A stretch of DNA of 64,000 nt, taken from assembly GCA_036480375.1 (NCBI GenBank), contig JAZGGI010000029.1, positions 1 through 64,000 on the forward strand, given 5' to 3'. Source of the DNA: Candidatus Zixiibacteriota bacterium (lineage in GTDB: Bacteria > Zixibacteria > MSB-5A5 > GN15 > JAAZOE01). The notes under the pieces are model-generated. The model did not search any database and was not told the DNA's origin. It saw only the letters and a program-made list of their open reading frames with translations. Positions 6,753 to 16,423 of this stretch are shown one piece after another. How positions within the stretch are numbered: the stretch's first letter is position 1; every line of letters starts with the position of its first letter. Both the position numbers and the translations under genes were made by a program.

Positions 6753-9140
6753 ATGATTCTCAATTATCGACTCTTTGAAAAATTTACCCGAAATTGCCTG
6801 GCGTGCATTCGGTTGGCATTATTTCTCATTCCGTTAATATGTTTATCATCAATTATACAAGCGGAGGTTGCGACCGAAAATGAAATGGAAAGAGTGTGTC
6901 GGAACTGGCTTGCTAAAACTGTAGTCCAAAATGGGCATTGGGCCGGAACAGCAACGCCGGATATTGTATCCATTCAGGAAATCTACTCTAATGATACGGT
7001 TCTGGCCCGCATATATAATATATCTCCGTCCGGTTTCATTATAGTTCCGTCCCTTAAGGAGTTGAGCCCTATTAAAGCATATTCTGAGGTATCAACTCTG
7101 GATGAAAATCAGGAAAATGGTTTTCTCTCGCTTTTGCGCGAGACTTTATCGAGAAAATTCCAGATTTTCGCGGAAAATTATGGAAGTCTGGAAGCGTCCC
7201 AAGTCGAGGATATGGCTATTTTTGATCCGCAACAGCAAGCAAAATGGGGAGAATATACCAAGTCGGAAAAGGAATTTTTATCAGGCGATATCCTTGATAA
7301 ATCCGTTCTGGTCGAAGCCGGTCCGCTTACCACCACAACCTGGCACCAGAGGAGTCCCTATAATGATTACTGTCCAACCGGTGACGGGGGGCGCTGCGTA
7401 GTTGGCTGTGTGGCCACCGCCACGGCGCAGATTTTGGCTTACTGGCAATGGCCCCCTGCGGGTATGGGCCAGCATTCATATATTTGGGAAGGCGATAATT
7501 CATGTGACGGAAGCACCCCCGCGCAGGAGTTAACGGCCGATTATTCCGATTCTTACGATTGGGCTAATATTCCCGATAATTGCCATGCCGGTTGTACGGC
7601 CGAACAGGAGGCCGCCCTGGCTGAGTTGAATCACGAGGTTGGTGTCGCGTTTGAAATGAATTATGGAGTGTGCGGGTCGGGCGCGTCAACGTCATATGGC
7701 GCCGTTGTCTTCCCTACTTATTTCAAGTATAGCACTGATATCAGGGTTGAACACCGTATTGACCATGATCTCAATAGCTGGTTTAATGTCATTCGCGAAG
7801 AGATCGACAATGGACGTCCGGCTCAATATCGTATTAATTTACATTCTATTGTTTGTGACGGTTATCGCGATCAGGGCGCCGGTCAATATGAATATCATAT
7901 GAATTATGGATGGAACAATAGCTTTACCACCTGGTATGTTTTTGACAATCTATATTGCGGGTGGATTGATCCCGATGATATTTGCCCTTACGAGGAAGAG
8001 TTTGTAATTGTGAACATTAAACCGCAGGATAAGCCGAAGTTTATATATATCGGTAATTCCATGACCGAAGCCGACGGAGATGGAAAAATTGAACCGGGAG
8101 AAAGCGTATCAATTTCCTTGACTATAGAAAATTTTGGAATTGGCGCCGTCAACACTACCGGCACATTTTCCTGCGCAGACGAAAATGTTGATATAACCTC
8201 TGAGTCCATTTCTTTTCAGGAGATTATCCAATGGGGAGAGCAATGCACATCTCTCGATAATCTTGAATTATCAATATCTCCCACTTGTCCGACGAATTAT
8301 ATTATTACGCTAAATTATACGTTAAGCGAATTTGGAGGATATTCGTATTCAGATTCTATTTTCGTTTATATCGGAAATGAATCAGGTTTTTCCGATGATT
8401 TGGAATCCGGCGCGGGTTATTGGACACATAGGAAAATAATTCCGATGTATGTAGATCAATGGCACATTGAAACCCAAAGAGCTTACAGCGGAACTACGAG
8501 TTGGAAGTACGGCGGCGCAGGGACAAATGATTACGCCAATAATTCCGACGGAGCGTTGATTTCTCCCCCATTTTTATTGCCAAATAACGCCATATTGGAA
8601 TTCTGGCACTGGATGGACGCCGAGGGTGATTCTGATCCCGATAGTGCGTGGGACGGAGGTAATGTCTGGATTTCATCGGGAGACGGCAATTGGTTTTTTA
8701 TAACTCCTGACGGGGGGTATCCTCGCGGCATTATAAATAATCCCGCCAGTCCCTTTGAACCCGGAACCCCATGTTATTCAAGTAGTTTCGATTGGATTCA
8801 GGCTTCGTTTGACCTCTCTTCATATGCGGGAATCGTCCAAATCATGTTTAGATTTGGCTCGGATGGTTATGTTACCGAGGAAGGCTGGTATATTGATGAT
8901 ATATCGATTACCGGTGATCCCTATTTCGCCTGCGGTGACGCTAACGGTGATCAATCGGTCAATGTTGGAGACGCGGTATATATAATTAGTTATGTCTTTA
9001 AGGGTGGCCCCGAACCATTACCGGTGAAAATCGCCGGAGACGCTAATTGCGATGGAGATTGTAATGTTGGAGATGCAGTTTATATAATTAATTATGCCTT
9101 TAAGAGCGGTCCTGCTCCCTGCACCGATTGCCCGCAATAA
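6753..9140 (+). CDS. Secreted C10-family (streptopain-like) cysteine peptidase with dockerin-like repeats
   Basis: A 795-residue secreted protein. After a signal region (about residues 17-37) comes a propeptide-like part (about 40-185), then a C10 peptidase domain. The nucleophile is C219 in the typical GCVATATAQIL motif, and the histidine is H364 in LHSIVCDGY, followed by the family's NYGW signature near 389. A beta domain follows (about 430-545, IEPGESVSISLTIEN), then a MAM/jelly-roll-like region (about 550-725). The C terminus holds two calcium-binding dockerin-like repeats (GDANGDQSVNVGDAVY and GDANCDGDCNVGDAVY). It probably digests extracellular protein. The start codon lacks a clear ribosome site, but the signal peptide supports it. 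A terminator follows. Confidence 0.9.
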   Translation: MILNYRLFEKFTRNCLACIRLALFLIPLICLSSIIQAEVATENEMERVCRNWLAKTVVQNGHWAGTATPDIVSIQEIYSNDTVLARIYNISPSGFIIVPSLKELSPIKAYSEVSTLDENQENGFLSLLRETLSRKFQIFAENYGSLEASQVEDMAIFDPQQQAKWGEYTKSEKEFLSGDILDKSVLVEAGPLTTTTWHQRSPYNDYCPTGDGGRCVVGCVATATAQILAYWQWPPAGMGQHSYIWEGDNSCDGSTPAQELTADYSDSYDWANIPDNCHAGCTAEQEAALAELNHEVGVAFEMNYGVCGSGASTSYGAVVFPTYFKYSTDIRVEHRIDHDLNSWFNVIREEIDNGRPAQYRINLHSIVCDGYRDQGAGQYEYHMNYGWNNSFTTWYVFDNLYCGWIDPDDICPYEEEFVIVNIKPQDKPKFIYIGNSMTEADGDGKIEPGESVSISLTIENFGIGAVNTTGTFSCADENVDITSESISFQEIIQWGEQCTSLDNLELSISPTCPTNYIITLNYTLSEFGGYSYSDSIFVYIGNESGFSDDLESGAGYWTHRKIIPMYVDQWHIETQRAYSGTTSWKYGGAGTNDYANNSDGALISPPFLLPNNAILEFWHWMDAEGDSDPDSAWDGGNVWISSGDGNWFFITPDGGYPRGIINNPASPFEPGTPCYSSSFDWIQASFDLSSYAGIVQIMFRFGSDGYVTEEGWYIDDISITGDPYFACGDANGDQSVNVGDAVYIISYVFKGGPEPLPVKIAGDANCDGDCNVGDAVYIINYAFKSGPAPCTDCPQ

Positions 9141-9160
9141 TCATGCGAGGAAAAATAAAA

Positions 9161-9188
9161 AAAAGCCCGGATTGAGCCCGGGCTTTTT
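9161..9188. terminator. Bidirectional terminator between C10 peptidase and M32 carboxypeptidase genes
   Basis: AAAAGCCCGG and CCGGGCTTTT form a 10-bp stem with T-runs on both strands. It sits between convergent stop codons at 9140 and 9205. Confidence 0.85.
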
Positions 9189-9204
9189 CGTTTAAATATC
9201 AAAT

Positions 9205-10719
9205 CTATAATCCGTAAATCTCACCAAATTTCTCGTTTAAGTATTTAACGAGAGGAATATGGGATAATCCTTCACCGGTTAGATTCCTGCATAAATCCTG
9301 GGCCCGGTATTTCTGGCCGTGAATATGAATATTCTCTCTTAACCATTCCCGCAAAGTCAAGAAATCTCCCTGCTCAAACCGTTGTTCAAGATCGGAAATA
9401 TCTTTTTTGGCCTGGGCAAAGAATTGGGCCGCATAAATATTCCCCAGCGCATAAGTCGGGAAATACCCGATATAACCGGAAGACCAATGAATATCCTGCA
9501 GACAGCCATTGGCGTCTTTGTCCACTTTTATCCCAAAGTACTTCTCAAAGCGTTCGTTCCATTCCTTGGCGGCGTCGGCGATTTTGACGTCGCCGTTTAA
9601 CAGAGCCCGTTCCATTTCAAATCGCAAAAGAATATGCAGGTTATAAGTTACTTCGTCGGCTTCGACGCGGATGAACGACGGCGCAACATTATTAACAGCT
9701 CCATAAAAATCATCGAGAGTGACTCCGTTTAAGGGCTCTCTGAAAATCGACTTGGCAATTGGGAAAAAATATTTCCAAAACGATTTAGAGCGCCCGACCA
9801 TATTTTCCCACATTCGAGACTGCGACTCATGAATTCCCAAAGAAATTGACTTACCCATTGGGGTTCCAAAATGGGTTTTTTGGTCTATTCCCATCATGTA
9901 TAAAGCATGCCCGGTTTCGTGAATTGTTCCGAATAGTGCTTCATTGATATGGTTAGGGTTATAACGAGTCGTGATTCTCGAATCACCCGGGCCAAATCCT
10001 GCCGAAAAAGGATGCGTTGCTACATCAAGACGGCCTTGATTAAAATCATACCCTATCCTGTCGGCGACCATTTCTCCAAAAATTTTCTGCCTGGCGATAT
10101 CATACGGTTGTTCGACAATCGATACCTTCGGTTTTTCGGGAGCATCTTTTATTTTGACCAGCAATTCAACCAGTTCCACGCGTAATTTTTCAAAAACATC
10201 AGCAACTTCGTCAACTGTCGCTCCCGGTTCATAATTATCCAATAGGGCGTTATACGGCTCGCCTTCATAACCGTAGGCTTCCGCTTTTTTCTTAGTCAGA
10301 TCGACTATTTTTTTCAGCCAAGGCTCAAATATTTTGAAATCACTTGCCTTGCGGGCGGCCGCCCATTCATTGTGAGCCAGGGCGGTTGTTTTTTCGATCT
10401 CTTCAACCAAATCCTTGGGCAGTTTGATTTCTTTATCATACATATAGCGCAGCTCGCGAATATTCACCGCTTCTACCGATAAAGGATCCTTGACAAGGTC
10501 CGACTCTTCAACGGCCGATATCATTTCACCGACCTGGGGCGAAACAAATTTCTCATGCATCATTCCGGCCAAAAGGCTTGTCATCTGCGCGCGAATTTCC
10601 GCCCCCATAGGTGGCATATTAACTCGATGATCCCATTCGAGCACACCATAACATGAACCGAGCAGACTGATTTCTTTTATTTCCCTTATCAGTTCATTAT
10701 AAACTTCCTGTGCGTTCAT
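9205..10719 (-). CDS. M32-family metallocarboxypeptidase (carboxypeptidase Taq type)
   Basis: At 504 residues this is the usual length for the M32 family. The zinc motif HETGH (267-271) sits in the family signature IHETGHALY, with the third ligand expected in the downstream IHESQSRMWEN segment near 297. No signal peptide is present, so it acts in the cytoplasm, removing C-terminal residues from peptides. The start ATG follows AAGGAGATTGA on the minus strand. It is a single-gene unit, convergent with the C10 peptidase gene. The assignment is firm; substrate preference is unknown. Confidence 0.93.
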   Translation of the reverse strand: MNAQEVYNELIREIKEISLLGSCYGVLEWDHRVNMPPMGAEIRAQMTSLLAGMMHEKFVSPQVGEMISAVEESDLVKDPLSVEAVNIRELRYMYDKEIKLPKDLVEEIEKTTALAHNEWAAARKASDFKIFEPWLKKIVDLTKKKAEAYGYEGEPYNALLDNYEPGATVDEVADVFEKLRVELVELLVKIKDAPEKPKVSIVEQPYDIARQKIFGEMVADRIGYDFNQGRLDVATHPFSAGFGPGDSRITTRYNPNHINEALFGTIHETGHALYMMGIDQKTHFGTPMGKSISLGIHESQSRMWENMVGRSKSFWKYFFPIAKSIFREPLNGVTLDDFYGAVNNVAPSFIRVEADEVTYNLHILLRFEMERALLNGDVKIADAAKEWNERFEKYFGIKVDKDANGCLQDIHWSSGYIGYFPTYALGNIYAAQFFAQAKKDISDLEQRFEQGDFLTLREWLRENIHIHGQKYRAQDLCRNLTGEGLSHIPLVKYLNEKFGEIYGL

Positions 10720-10831
10720 TCAATCTCCTTGTGTCTGAATATATGTTAATTTGATATTTACACATTTACGGTTGAATATATACAAATGTTTAATTTAAAT
10801 CAATTTCTGATAACGTATCGCAGGAATTATT

Positions 10832-11068
10832 TTATTTAATGCCCCTTTTTTTATAATCGCTGCATGCGCCTTCAGCGAGATTACAGACCAGGTCGGATAA
10901 TTTTTTGGGATAAATTACTTTAGCGTCGGCGCCGAAACCGACAAGCCACCGGCTTATTTCTTCTAAGCCACTGGCCTGAATTGAATAGTCAAGCCCTCCA
11001 TTTTTCAAATTTGAATCATATTCAATATACCGAGAAGGCGGGCATAACGGTTTTTGCGAACACTCATA
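10832..11068 (-). pseudogene. C-terminal remnant of a WYL-domain (YafY/PafC-like) transcriptional regulator
   Basis: An open frame of 78 codons with no start codon ends at a TAA. Its translation contains GLDYSIQASGLEEISRWLVG, then FGADAKVIYPKKLSDLV and a final YKKRGIK. This matches the end of WYL-domain regulators, where a strand is followed by an E/I-x-RWLLGFG helix turn, an 'xVxxP..L' strand and a last helix. An in-frame TGA lies directly upstream at 11069-11071, and no N-terminal HTH or WYL core is found before the next gene. I read it as a decayed fragment left by a deletion. It has no detectable start or ribosome site. Confidence 0.6.
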
Positions 11069-11147
11069 TCATTATATTACATAAGTAAATAACATTTGTC
11101 AACTTTATTGCCAGATAACTCAAAAAATAATTACCCGCCCTATTGAC

Positions 11148-11172
11148 TGTAGGATTAATCCCATAATTTGAA
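11148..11172 (+). promoter_or_regulatory. Candidate enhancer (activator) site of a sigma-54 promoter
   Basis: TGTAGGATTAATCCC, containing the perfect palindrome GGATTAATCC, is followed by ATAATTTGAA. It lies 93 bp upstream of the -24 GG at 11241. A near copy stands 103 bp upstream of the sigma-54 promoter at 44881. Position and dyad symmetry fit a binding site for a bacterial enhancer-binding protein; no experimental motif is known to me. Confidence 0.45.
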
Positions 11173-11238
11173 ATCTTTCACGGCCATTTCACAATCTTTA
11201 TCTCATTGACAATCATAGACATAACTTATTTGAGCGAC

Positions 11239-11256
11239 TCGGCACAGGCTTTGCAA
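11239..11256 (+). promoter_or_regulatory. Sigma-54 (-24/-12) promoter of the lipoprotein / PorV-like / M6 peptidase operon
   Basis: CGGCACAGGCTTTGCAA matches the consensus TGGCAC-N5-TTGCA at all but the first base. GG (11241-11242) and GC (11253-11254) are exactly 10 bases apart. The start codon lies about 40 bases downstream behind GGGGGAGGAATA. Confidence 0.75.
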
Positions 11257-11296
11257 AAATGCCCATAGCTAATAAACCTTTTTAGGGGGAGGAATA

Positions 11297-13324
11297 ATGG
11301 CCTCGAAAAGAAAACGCGATAAGATAAGTTTATCAAGAAAGATGATATACTGGCTTGGCCATCTGGTTTGCGCTTTTGTTGTCATCATAGTCTTTTTGAC
11401 GCTTGTTCAATGCACAATTAAAAAGCCGGAGGCTCCGAGCTGGCGCACAAATATAGTAGTTCCGCTGGCCAACAAAACCTGGATAATGTCTGAAATTATC
11501 GAGAAAATCGACCAGGAAAATCTAACCGTCGACGAGAACGGTAATCCAATGTTTTTCTATGAAAATCTGCTCGATACAGTTGTCATCGATGGTTCATTTT
11601 CAATTACTGATATAACTGAAACGGTGGCAGAATCATTGGGAATAATTTCTCTTGATCCAATTGCGGCTACGAGTTTCGATATCAATCTATCAGATCAATT
11701 TCCCGGAGTGCCAGCCGGCACATTTCCAGATACTTCTTTTACCATATATAGTACATTACCGGCTCTGGGTGATTTCACCAGCGCCACAGTTGCATCAGGA
11801 TTTGCGGTAATTGCAATCGATAATAATTTCGGCTTGTATCTGGATACTGTAATAGTAACTATCAATGATGAAGTTAATTATATTCAAATAACTTCCTATT
11901 CCATTCCCGGCGGGATTCCGTCTGGATCGTCATCGGTTGACAGTATTAATCTTGCCGGAAAGACTATCTCTAATCAGTTAAGCGCCCAAATTCACTGTCA
12001 TGCTCAACAACAGCTGTCATTCTCATTATCCGGAAAATCGCTGACATCATCAGTAGGTATGCCCGACGGCCTCAACGTTTCCTCAGCCACGGCAGAGACC
12101 CCACAGATAACAAAAGCATTCAATAACAGCGTGGATATTGATTCTGAACATCAATTGGAGATTGCTCAATTGCTATCGGGAACACTGGTACTTGATATCT
12201 ATAATAACACCAACATTCCCGCAACACTGACAATTTCACTGCCTGATATAAAAGAAGGCGGTATTTCTTTTCAGGTAGATCAGCCTATTTTAGCTCAGCA
12301 ACAGAATACATTAATATATGATCTCAGCGGCTATACTATTGAACCTCTTGATCAAACCATGCCGCAGGGATTGAGCGTAGATGTTAGCGCCGACGTTGCT
12401 TCATCAAGTCCTTACGAAGTAACAATAAATGCCAACGACGATTTCCGCGTAGCGGCCACTCTGCAAAATTTCAACATCGGAAATGTGCAGGGCATTATTG
12501 CTCCCACATCGGCCAATTTTGATTCAATCCAGCAGGAAATTGAGATACCAACCGGTTTTGATCAGATGCAATTGCCGGCGGCGGTGATTGTTCTCGAAGT
12601 AGAAAATACTGTCAACATCCCCGGAAGTTTTAATATCAGCGTTGATGGCGATCAAGGCCAGCATAAGACTATAACCGGAAATATTGCCCCCGGGACGCAG
12701 GCAAACCCCGTTACGACAATAATTGTAGATAGTAACCTTGCTTCATTTATGGATCCGATTCCGGAAGTCTTTACTGTTGCCGGAAGCGCCACGTTTGGCG
12801 ACGGTGTATCCCAGGGATCCATAAGCTCCAGTGATTATATTGTCACCAAAGTAACCCTATCTTCACCGCTGGAAATGGTTATTGACTCATCTACATTTGA
12901 TGGTGAGTGGGAAGATACGAATCTTGATATAGACAGCGGCATAGTCAACAGCCTCAAACTGGCTAATTTTTTCGCGACCTTTGAAAACCACCTACCGGTC
13001 GGTTTATCGGCTGAAATACTATTGAACGGTGATTCGGCAACATTATATACCAATCCTGAAGTGATTTTAGGTCCTATCGATGTTCCGGCCGGGAATCTCA
13101 ATCCCGACGGCACCGTATCCTCGGCCATAATTACTGAAAACATCGTGACAATGGATTCTATCTCGGTTCTGGTTCTCAATAATGACTCTTTATGGATCGG
13201 TGAGTTGATAACTCTGCACAGTACCAATGGGACATCGGTGAAAATGAGCGCTTCGGATTATTTGAAAATTACCGGATACATTGAGATTGATTTCAATTTT
13301 AGCGAAGATCTGTGGGAGGATTAA
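11297..13324 (+). CDS. Large exported protein of unknown function, probably a lipoprotein
   Basis: A 675-residue protein with a basic N terminus, a strong hydrophobic stretch at residues about 20-38 and a cysteine (LTLVQC, residue about 39) that could be a lipobox, although Gln at -1 is unusual. The rest is beta-rich, low in cysteine, and contains several similar-looking Ig-like stretches with recurring LxxxxxIPATLTISLP / VNIPGSFNISV patterns, suggesting tandem beta-sandwich domains. It starts behind a strong GGGAGG site and a sigma-54 promoter, and is followed immediately by a PorV-like barrel gene and an M6 peptidase gene. It is probably a surface or periplasmic structural protein. No enzymatic motif is seen. 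Confidence 0.75.
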   Translation: MASKRKRDKISLSRKMIYWLGHLVCAFVVIIVFLTLVQCTIKKPEAPSWRTNIVVPLANKTWIMSEIIEKIDQENLTVDENGNPMFFYENLLDTVVIDGSFSITDITETVAESLGIISLDPIAATSFDINLSDQFPGVPAGTFPDTSFTIYSTLPALGDFTSATVASGFAVIAIDNNFGLYLDTVIVTINDEVNYIQITSYSIPGGIPSGSSSVDSINLAGKTISNQLSAQIHCHAQQQLSFSLSGKSLTSSVGMPDGLNVSSATAETPQITKAFNNSVDIDSEHQLEIAQLLSGTLVLDIYNNTNIPATLTISLPDIKEGGISFQVDQPILAQQQNTLIYDLSGYTIEPLDQTMPQGLSVDVSADVASSSPYEVTINANDDFRVAATLQNFNIGNVQGIIAPTSANFDSIQQEIEIPTGFDQMQLPAAVIVLEVENTVNIPGSFNISVDGDQGQHKTITGNIAPGTQANPVTTIIVDSNLASFMDPIPEVFTVAGSATFGDGVSQGSISSSDYIVTKVTLSSPLEMVIDSSTFDGEWEDTNLDIDSGIVNSLKLANFFATFENHLPVGLSAEILLNGDSATLYTNPEVILGPIDVPAGNLNPDGTVSSAIITENIVTMDSISVLVLNNDSLWIGELITLHSTNGTSVKMSASDYLKITGYIEIDFNFSEDLWED

Positions 13325-13326
13325 TC

Positions 13327-14622
13327 ATGACCGGTAATTTATTTTCAAAAATTGATCAGGGGGCCAATATGAAAAAGGTTATTACTTGTGCCATCTGTCT
13401 TCTGGGAATTCTTGCTGTGACTTTTAATCCAGCCCTGGGCTCAGGGCTATCAAATGCTCGCGCAATTGGAATGGCCGGAGCATACTCATCCCTGGCCCGC
13501 GGGTTTGACTGTCCCTATTTCAATCCTGCTAATCTCGGGATAGAAGGCAAAAAAAATAACGGCTTTCAACTTGTGGGTGTAGGCGCCGCCATATCCAATA
13601 ACAGCTTTTCTCTGGATGATTATAACAAATATACCGGAGCGACCTTGAGCGAAGGCGATAAAGCGACTCTTTTAAGTAAAATCCCCGCGGAAGGATTAAA
13701 GGTTTCCGCTGATGTCGAAGCCAGCGCTCTATCCTTTGGATTTGGCAACATAGCCATTTCATTCTCGGGATATGGAGCGGCTGAAATCAGTATCAGCCAT
13801 GCCGTGGCGGAGCTTCTTCTCAACGGCAACACCTTAAATGACACGCTTACCCTCAATGGAACTTACGGCGAAGGATTTGGCGTCGCATCCGCTAATTTTT
13901 CTTATGGACGCCGCCTTTATCATAAAGGCGACCGTCAATTAGCCGCCGGTTTGACATTCAAATATGTCAAAGGTTTCGGGTATGAAGAAATTACACACCT
14001 AAACGGCGAGGCTGTTACACTGGCAACCGGATTTGAAGGTTCCGGCAGTATAGTGTCTCGAACGGCTCTGGGCGGCAGCGGTTATGCCGTCGATCTGGGT
14101 GGCTCATTGAAATTGAACAATAGCTATACGGTCGGGGTGACGGTTTTTAATATTCTAAACAATATCTCCTGGAACAAAGATACCGAGGAACATCGCTATT
14201 CATTCGAATTCGATACTCTGACAGTCACCAATATGAGTAAAGATGATATCATTACTTCTTCCGATACAACCGTTGCCATACCGAATTTTTCAACCAAACT
14301 GCCTTCCAAAATCAGGTTTGGATTCGCAAAAACCACGGGGTCGCTGCTCTGGGCCGTCGAATGGGAACAGGGATTTAAGAAGGCAGCAGGCAGCAGTTCC
14401 AGGCCACGGATAACCTCCGGAGCCGAATATCATCTTTTGAGCTTTTTGCCAATACGAGCTGGTTTCGGCATTGGAGGCAAAAGAGGCGTCACGTATGCTG
14501 GCGGCCTGGGGATTAATGCCTCAGCCGTATTTTTAGATTTCGCGATTGCCAGCTACAATGCCATCAGCGGAGCATCAGGCAAGGGTTTGAATTTTGCGCT
14601 CAACATGGGTTTCAGAATCTAA
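13327..14622 (+). CDS. PorV/DUF5723-like outer-membrane beta-barrel protein
   Basis: About 431 residues. It has a signal peptide (MKKVITCAICLLGILAVTF) followed by the pattern SNARAIGMAGAYSSLARGFD and CPYFNPANLG, typical of the N terminus of PorV- and TraF-like FCB barrels, then many alternating beta strands, ending in a hydrophobic strand (FALNMGFRI). It should sit in the outer membrane. GGAGG stands seven bases before the ATG at 13327; a second ATG at 13369 with its own CAGGGGG site gives a cleaner signal peptide, so the true start may be 13369. It begins 2 bases after the upstream stop and precedes the M6 peptidase gene. PorV proteins help type IX secretion in Bacteroidetes; that role here is inference. 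Confidence 0.7.
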   Translation: MTGNLFSKIDQGANMKKVITCAICLLGILAVTFNPALGSGLSNARAIGMAGAYSSLARGFDCPYFNPANLGIEGKKNNGFQLVGVGAAISNNSFSLDDYNKYTGATLSEGDKATLLSKIPAEGLKVSADVEASALSFGFGNIAISFSGYGAAEISISHAVAELLLNGNTLNDTLTLNGTYGEGFGVASANFSYGRRLYHKGDRQLAAGLTFKYVKGFGYEEITHLNGEAVTLATGFEGSGSIVSRTALGGSGYAVDLGGSLKLNNSYTVGVTVFNILNNISWNKDTEEHRYSFEFDTLTVTNMSKDDIITSSDTTVAIPNFSTKLPSKIRFGFAKTTGSLLWAVEWEQGFKKAAGSSSRPRITSGAEYHLLSFLPIRAGFGIGGKRGVTYAGGLGINASAVFLDFAIASYNAISGASGKGLNFALNMGFRI

Positions 14623-14628
14623 GAGTTA

Positions 14629-16332
14629 ATGATGCCGGAATTGTTTATTGCCAAAAGATTCTATGTGATAGTGATTGCACTGTTTATAGGTATGGCCGGA
14701 TTGTCACCGGCCATGCCTCCTCATCCAAAATTGAAGAGTAAAATCTCCTCCGGCGAGATAATATATCCCGATTGCAATAAATCAATTACGTCTGCAGACA
14801 TGCGGGAAAAACGAAATATTGCACAAAAAAATAAATCATCACTAAATTCCGGTCCATTCAGAGTTTTGTGCTTGCTCGTTGATTTCTCGGATAACCTTTC
14901 GCAGACGCAATCATCGTTTTTGGATACATTGATATTTGAAAACCAATCGGGTACCGTAAGAAATTACTATAACGAAATTTCTTACGGTCAAATTGATATT
15001 GTTTCCATAAACCTTCCCTCGACGCTGGGCTGGAACCGAGCGCCGCAGGAATATGCTTTTTACGTAGATGATAACTATGGAATAAATTCAGCCTACCCCA
15101 ATAACTCACAAAAACTATGTGAAGATTTGGTAGATTTGGCTGATGCTAATATAGATTATTCACAATATGATAACGATGGCGATGGGTATGTCGATGTTAT
15201 TATGATTGTTCATTCCGGGCCAGGCGCCGAATTTTCCGGGAATACCGCCGATATGTGGTCGCATAAATGGGCTATCAAACCGCGCAGCAAAGACGGAGTC
15301 TATATCAGCGATTATACCGTTATGCCGGAATATTGGAATTCACCGAATGATTTGACCATGGGCGTTTACTGTCATGAATTGGCTCACGCCTTTGGCTTGC
15401 CGGATTTGTACGATGAAGACAACGGTTCTTACGGAACCGGTAGTTATTCTTTGATGTCGATTGGATGCTGGAATGGATACTTAGGAGATAGTCCGGCCCA
15501 CCCCGATGCATGGAGTAGGATTCAATTGGGCTGGTTAACGCCGATTAATATCATATCAAGCCAATCGAACGCCGCTATTCCAGAAGTAGAAAATAATTCG
15601 GTAGCTTATCGCCTGTGGATAAACGGCGTCATTGGCGATGAATATTTTCTGGTAGAAAATCGACAGCGCGTCGGATACGACGCGGCTCTCCCCGGTTCAG
15701 GCTTATGCATATGGCATATAGATGAAGGATTGACTCATAATAATTATGAATGGCATCCCGCCCATGATGCTTTCGGTAACTATTTAGTGGCCCTGGAACA
15801 GGCTGACAACCTATATCAATTGGAAAAGCTTATCTCGACTGGCGATGCCGGCGATCAATTTCCAGGCACGAATAACGTCAATGAATTCGCGCCATGGACG
15901 AATCCAGGCTCAAATAGTTATGCTGGTGACACTACTCTCGTATCGGTAACCAATATTTCCAATAGTGGCGAGATTATGTATGCCGATTTCTCCGTTTCGC
16001 TCGCTTCGGATAATGAACAAAACCCAGGAGGCGAAGGCGCCAGTTTATCTCTTCCCGGCATAATCCTGGAGCAAAATTATCCCAACCCCTTTAATCCCAT
16101 CACCACGATAAGATTCACATTAGCCAATACCGGGCACGTTGGGATTAAAATTTACAATATACTGGGGGAAATAATTTCAGAATATGATAAAGGTATAATG
16201 CCGTCCGGAACATATAGTTTTCAATGGAACGGTACCGATAACGCCGGGAACACCCTGCCGAGCGGAATATATCTTTATGAATTCATAACCGACAACAGTT
16301 ATGAAGTTCGAAAGATGATTCTCGCTAAATAA
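14629..16332 (+). CDS. Secreted M6-family metallopeptidase with FlgD-like/type IX-style C-terminal tail
   Basis: A 567-residue protein with a signal peptide (about 8-30), a short propeptide and an M6 (immune inhibitor A-like) peptidase domain. The zinc site is HELAH (249-253) with the downstream aspartate in GLPDLYDED. A likely calcium loop, DNDGDGYVD, lies at 181-189. The C terminus (about 487-567) begins EQNYPNPFNP, runs through VGIKIYNILGE and LPSGIYLYEF, and ends RKMILAK. This is the FlgD-Ig-like sorting tail used by many FCB bacteria for surface delivery. It follows the PorV-like barrel gene by 6 bases in the sigma-54 operon, which suggests that substrate and secretion partner are made together. 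Ribosome site is weak. Confidence 0.9.
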   Translation: MMPELFIAKRFYVIVIALFIGMAGLSPAMPPHPKLKSKISSGEIIYPDCNKSITSADMREKRNIAQKNKSSLNSGPFRVLCLLVDFSDNLSQTQSSFLDTLIFENQSGTVRNYYNEISYGQIDIVSINLPSTLGWNRAPQEYAFYVDDNYGINSAYPNNSQKLCEDLVDLADANIDYSQYDNDGDGYVDVIMIVHSGPGAEFSGNTADMWSHKWAIKPRSKDGVYISDYTVMPEYWNSPNDLTMGVYCHELAHAFGLPDLYDEDNGSYGTGSYSLMSIGCWNGYLGDSPAHPDAWSRIQLGWLTPINIISSQSNAAIPEVENNSVAYRLWINGVIGDEYFLVENRQRVGYDAALPGSGLCIWHIDEGLTHNNYEWHPAHDAFGNYLVALEQADNLYQLEKLISTGDAGDQFPGTNNVNEFAPWTNPGSNSYAGDTTLVSVTNISNSGEIMYADFSVSLASDNEQNPGGEGASLSLPGIILEQNYPNPFNPITTIRFTLANTGHVGIKIYNILGEIISEYDKGIMPSGTYSFQWNGTDNAGNTLPSGIYLYEFITDNSYEVRKMILAK

Positions 16333-16399
16333 TGTCTTTTACGTACCCGGAGCTATTCGATACATCGGAAATTGAAGAGTAACCCCCGAAGAGTTGTGA

Positions 16400-16411
16400 A
16401 CCGTTAACGGT
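16400..16411. repeat. Perfect 12-bp palindrome
   Basis: ACCGTTAACGGT lies between the stop codons of the convergent genes ending at 16332 and 16424. It has no T-run and so is not an obvious terminator. It may be a chance palindrome or protein site. Confidence 0.3.
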
Positions 16412-16423
16412 GAAGCTTTTGCG

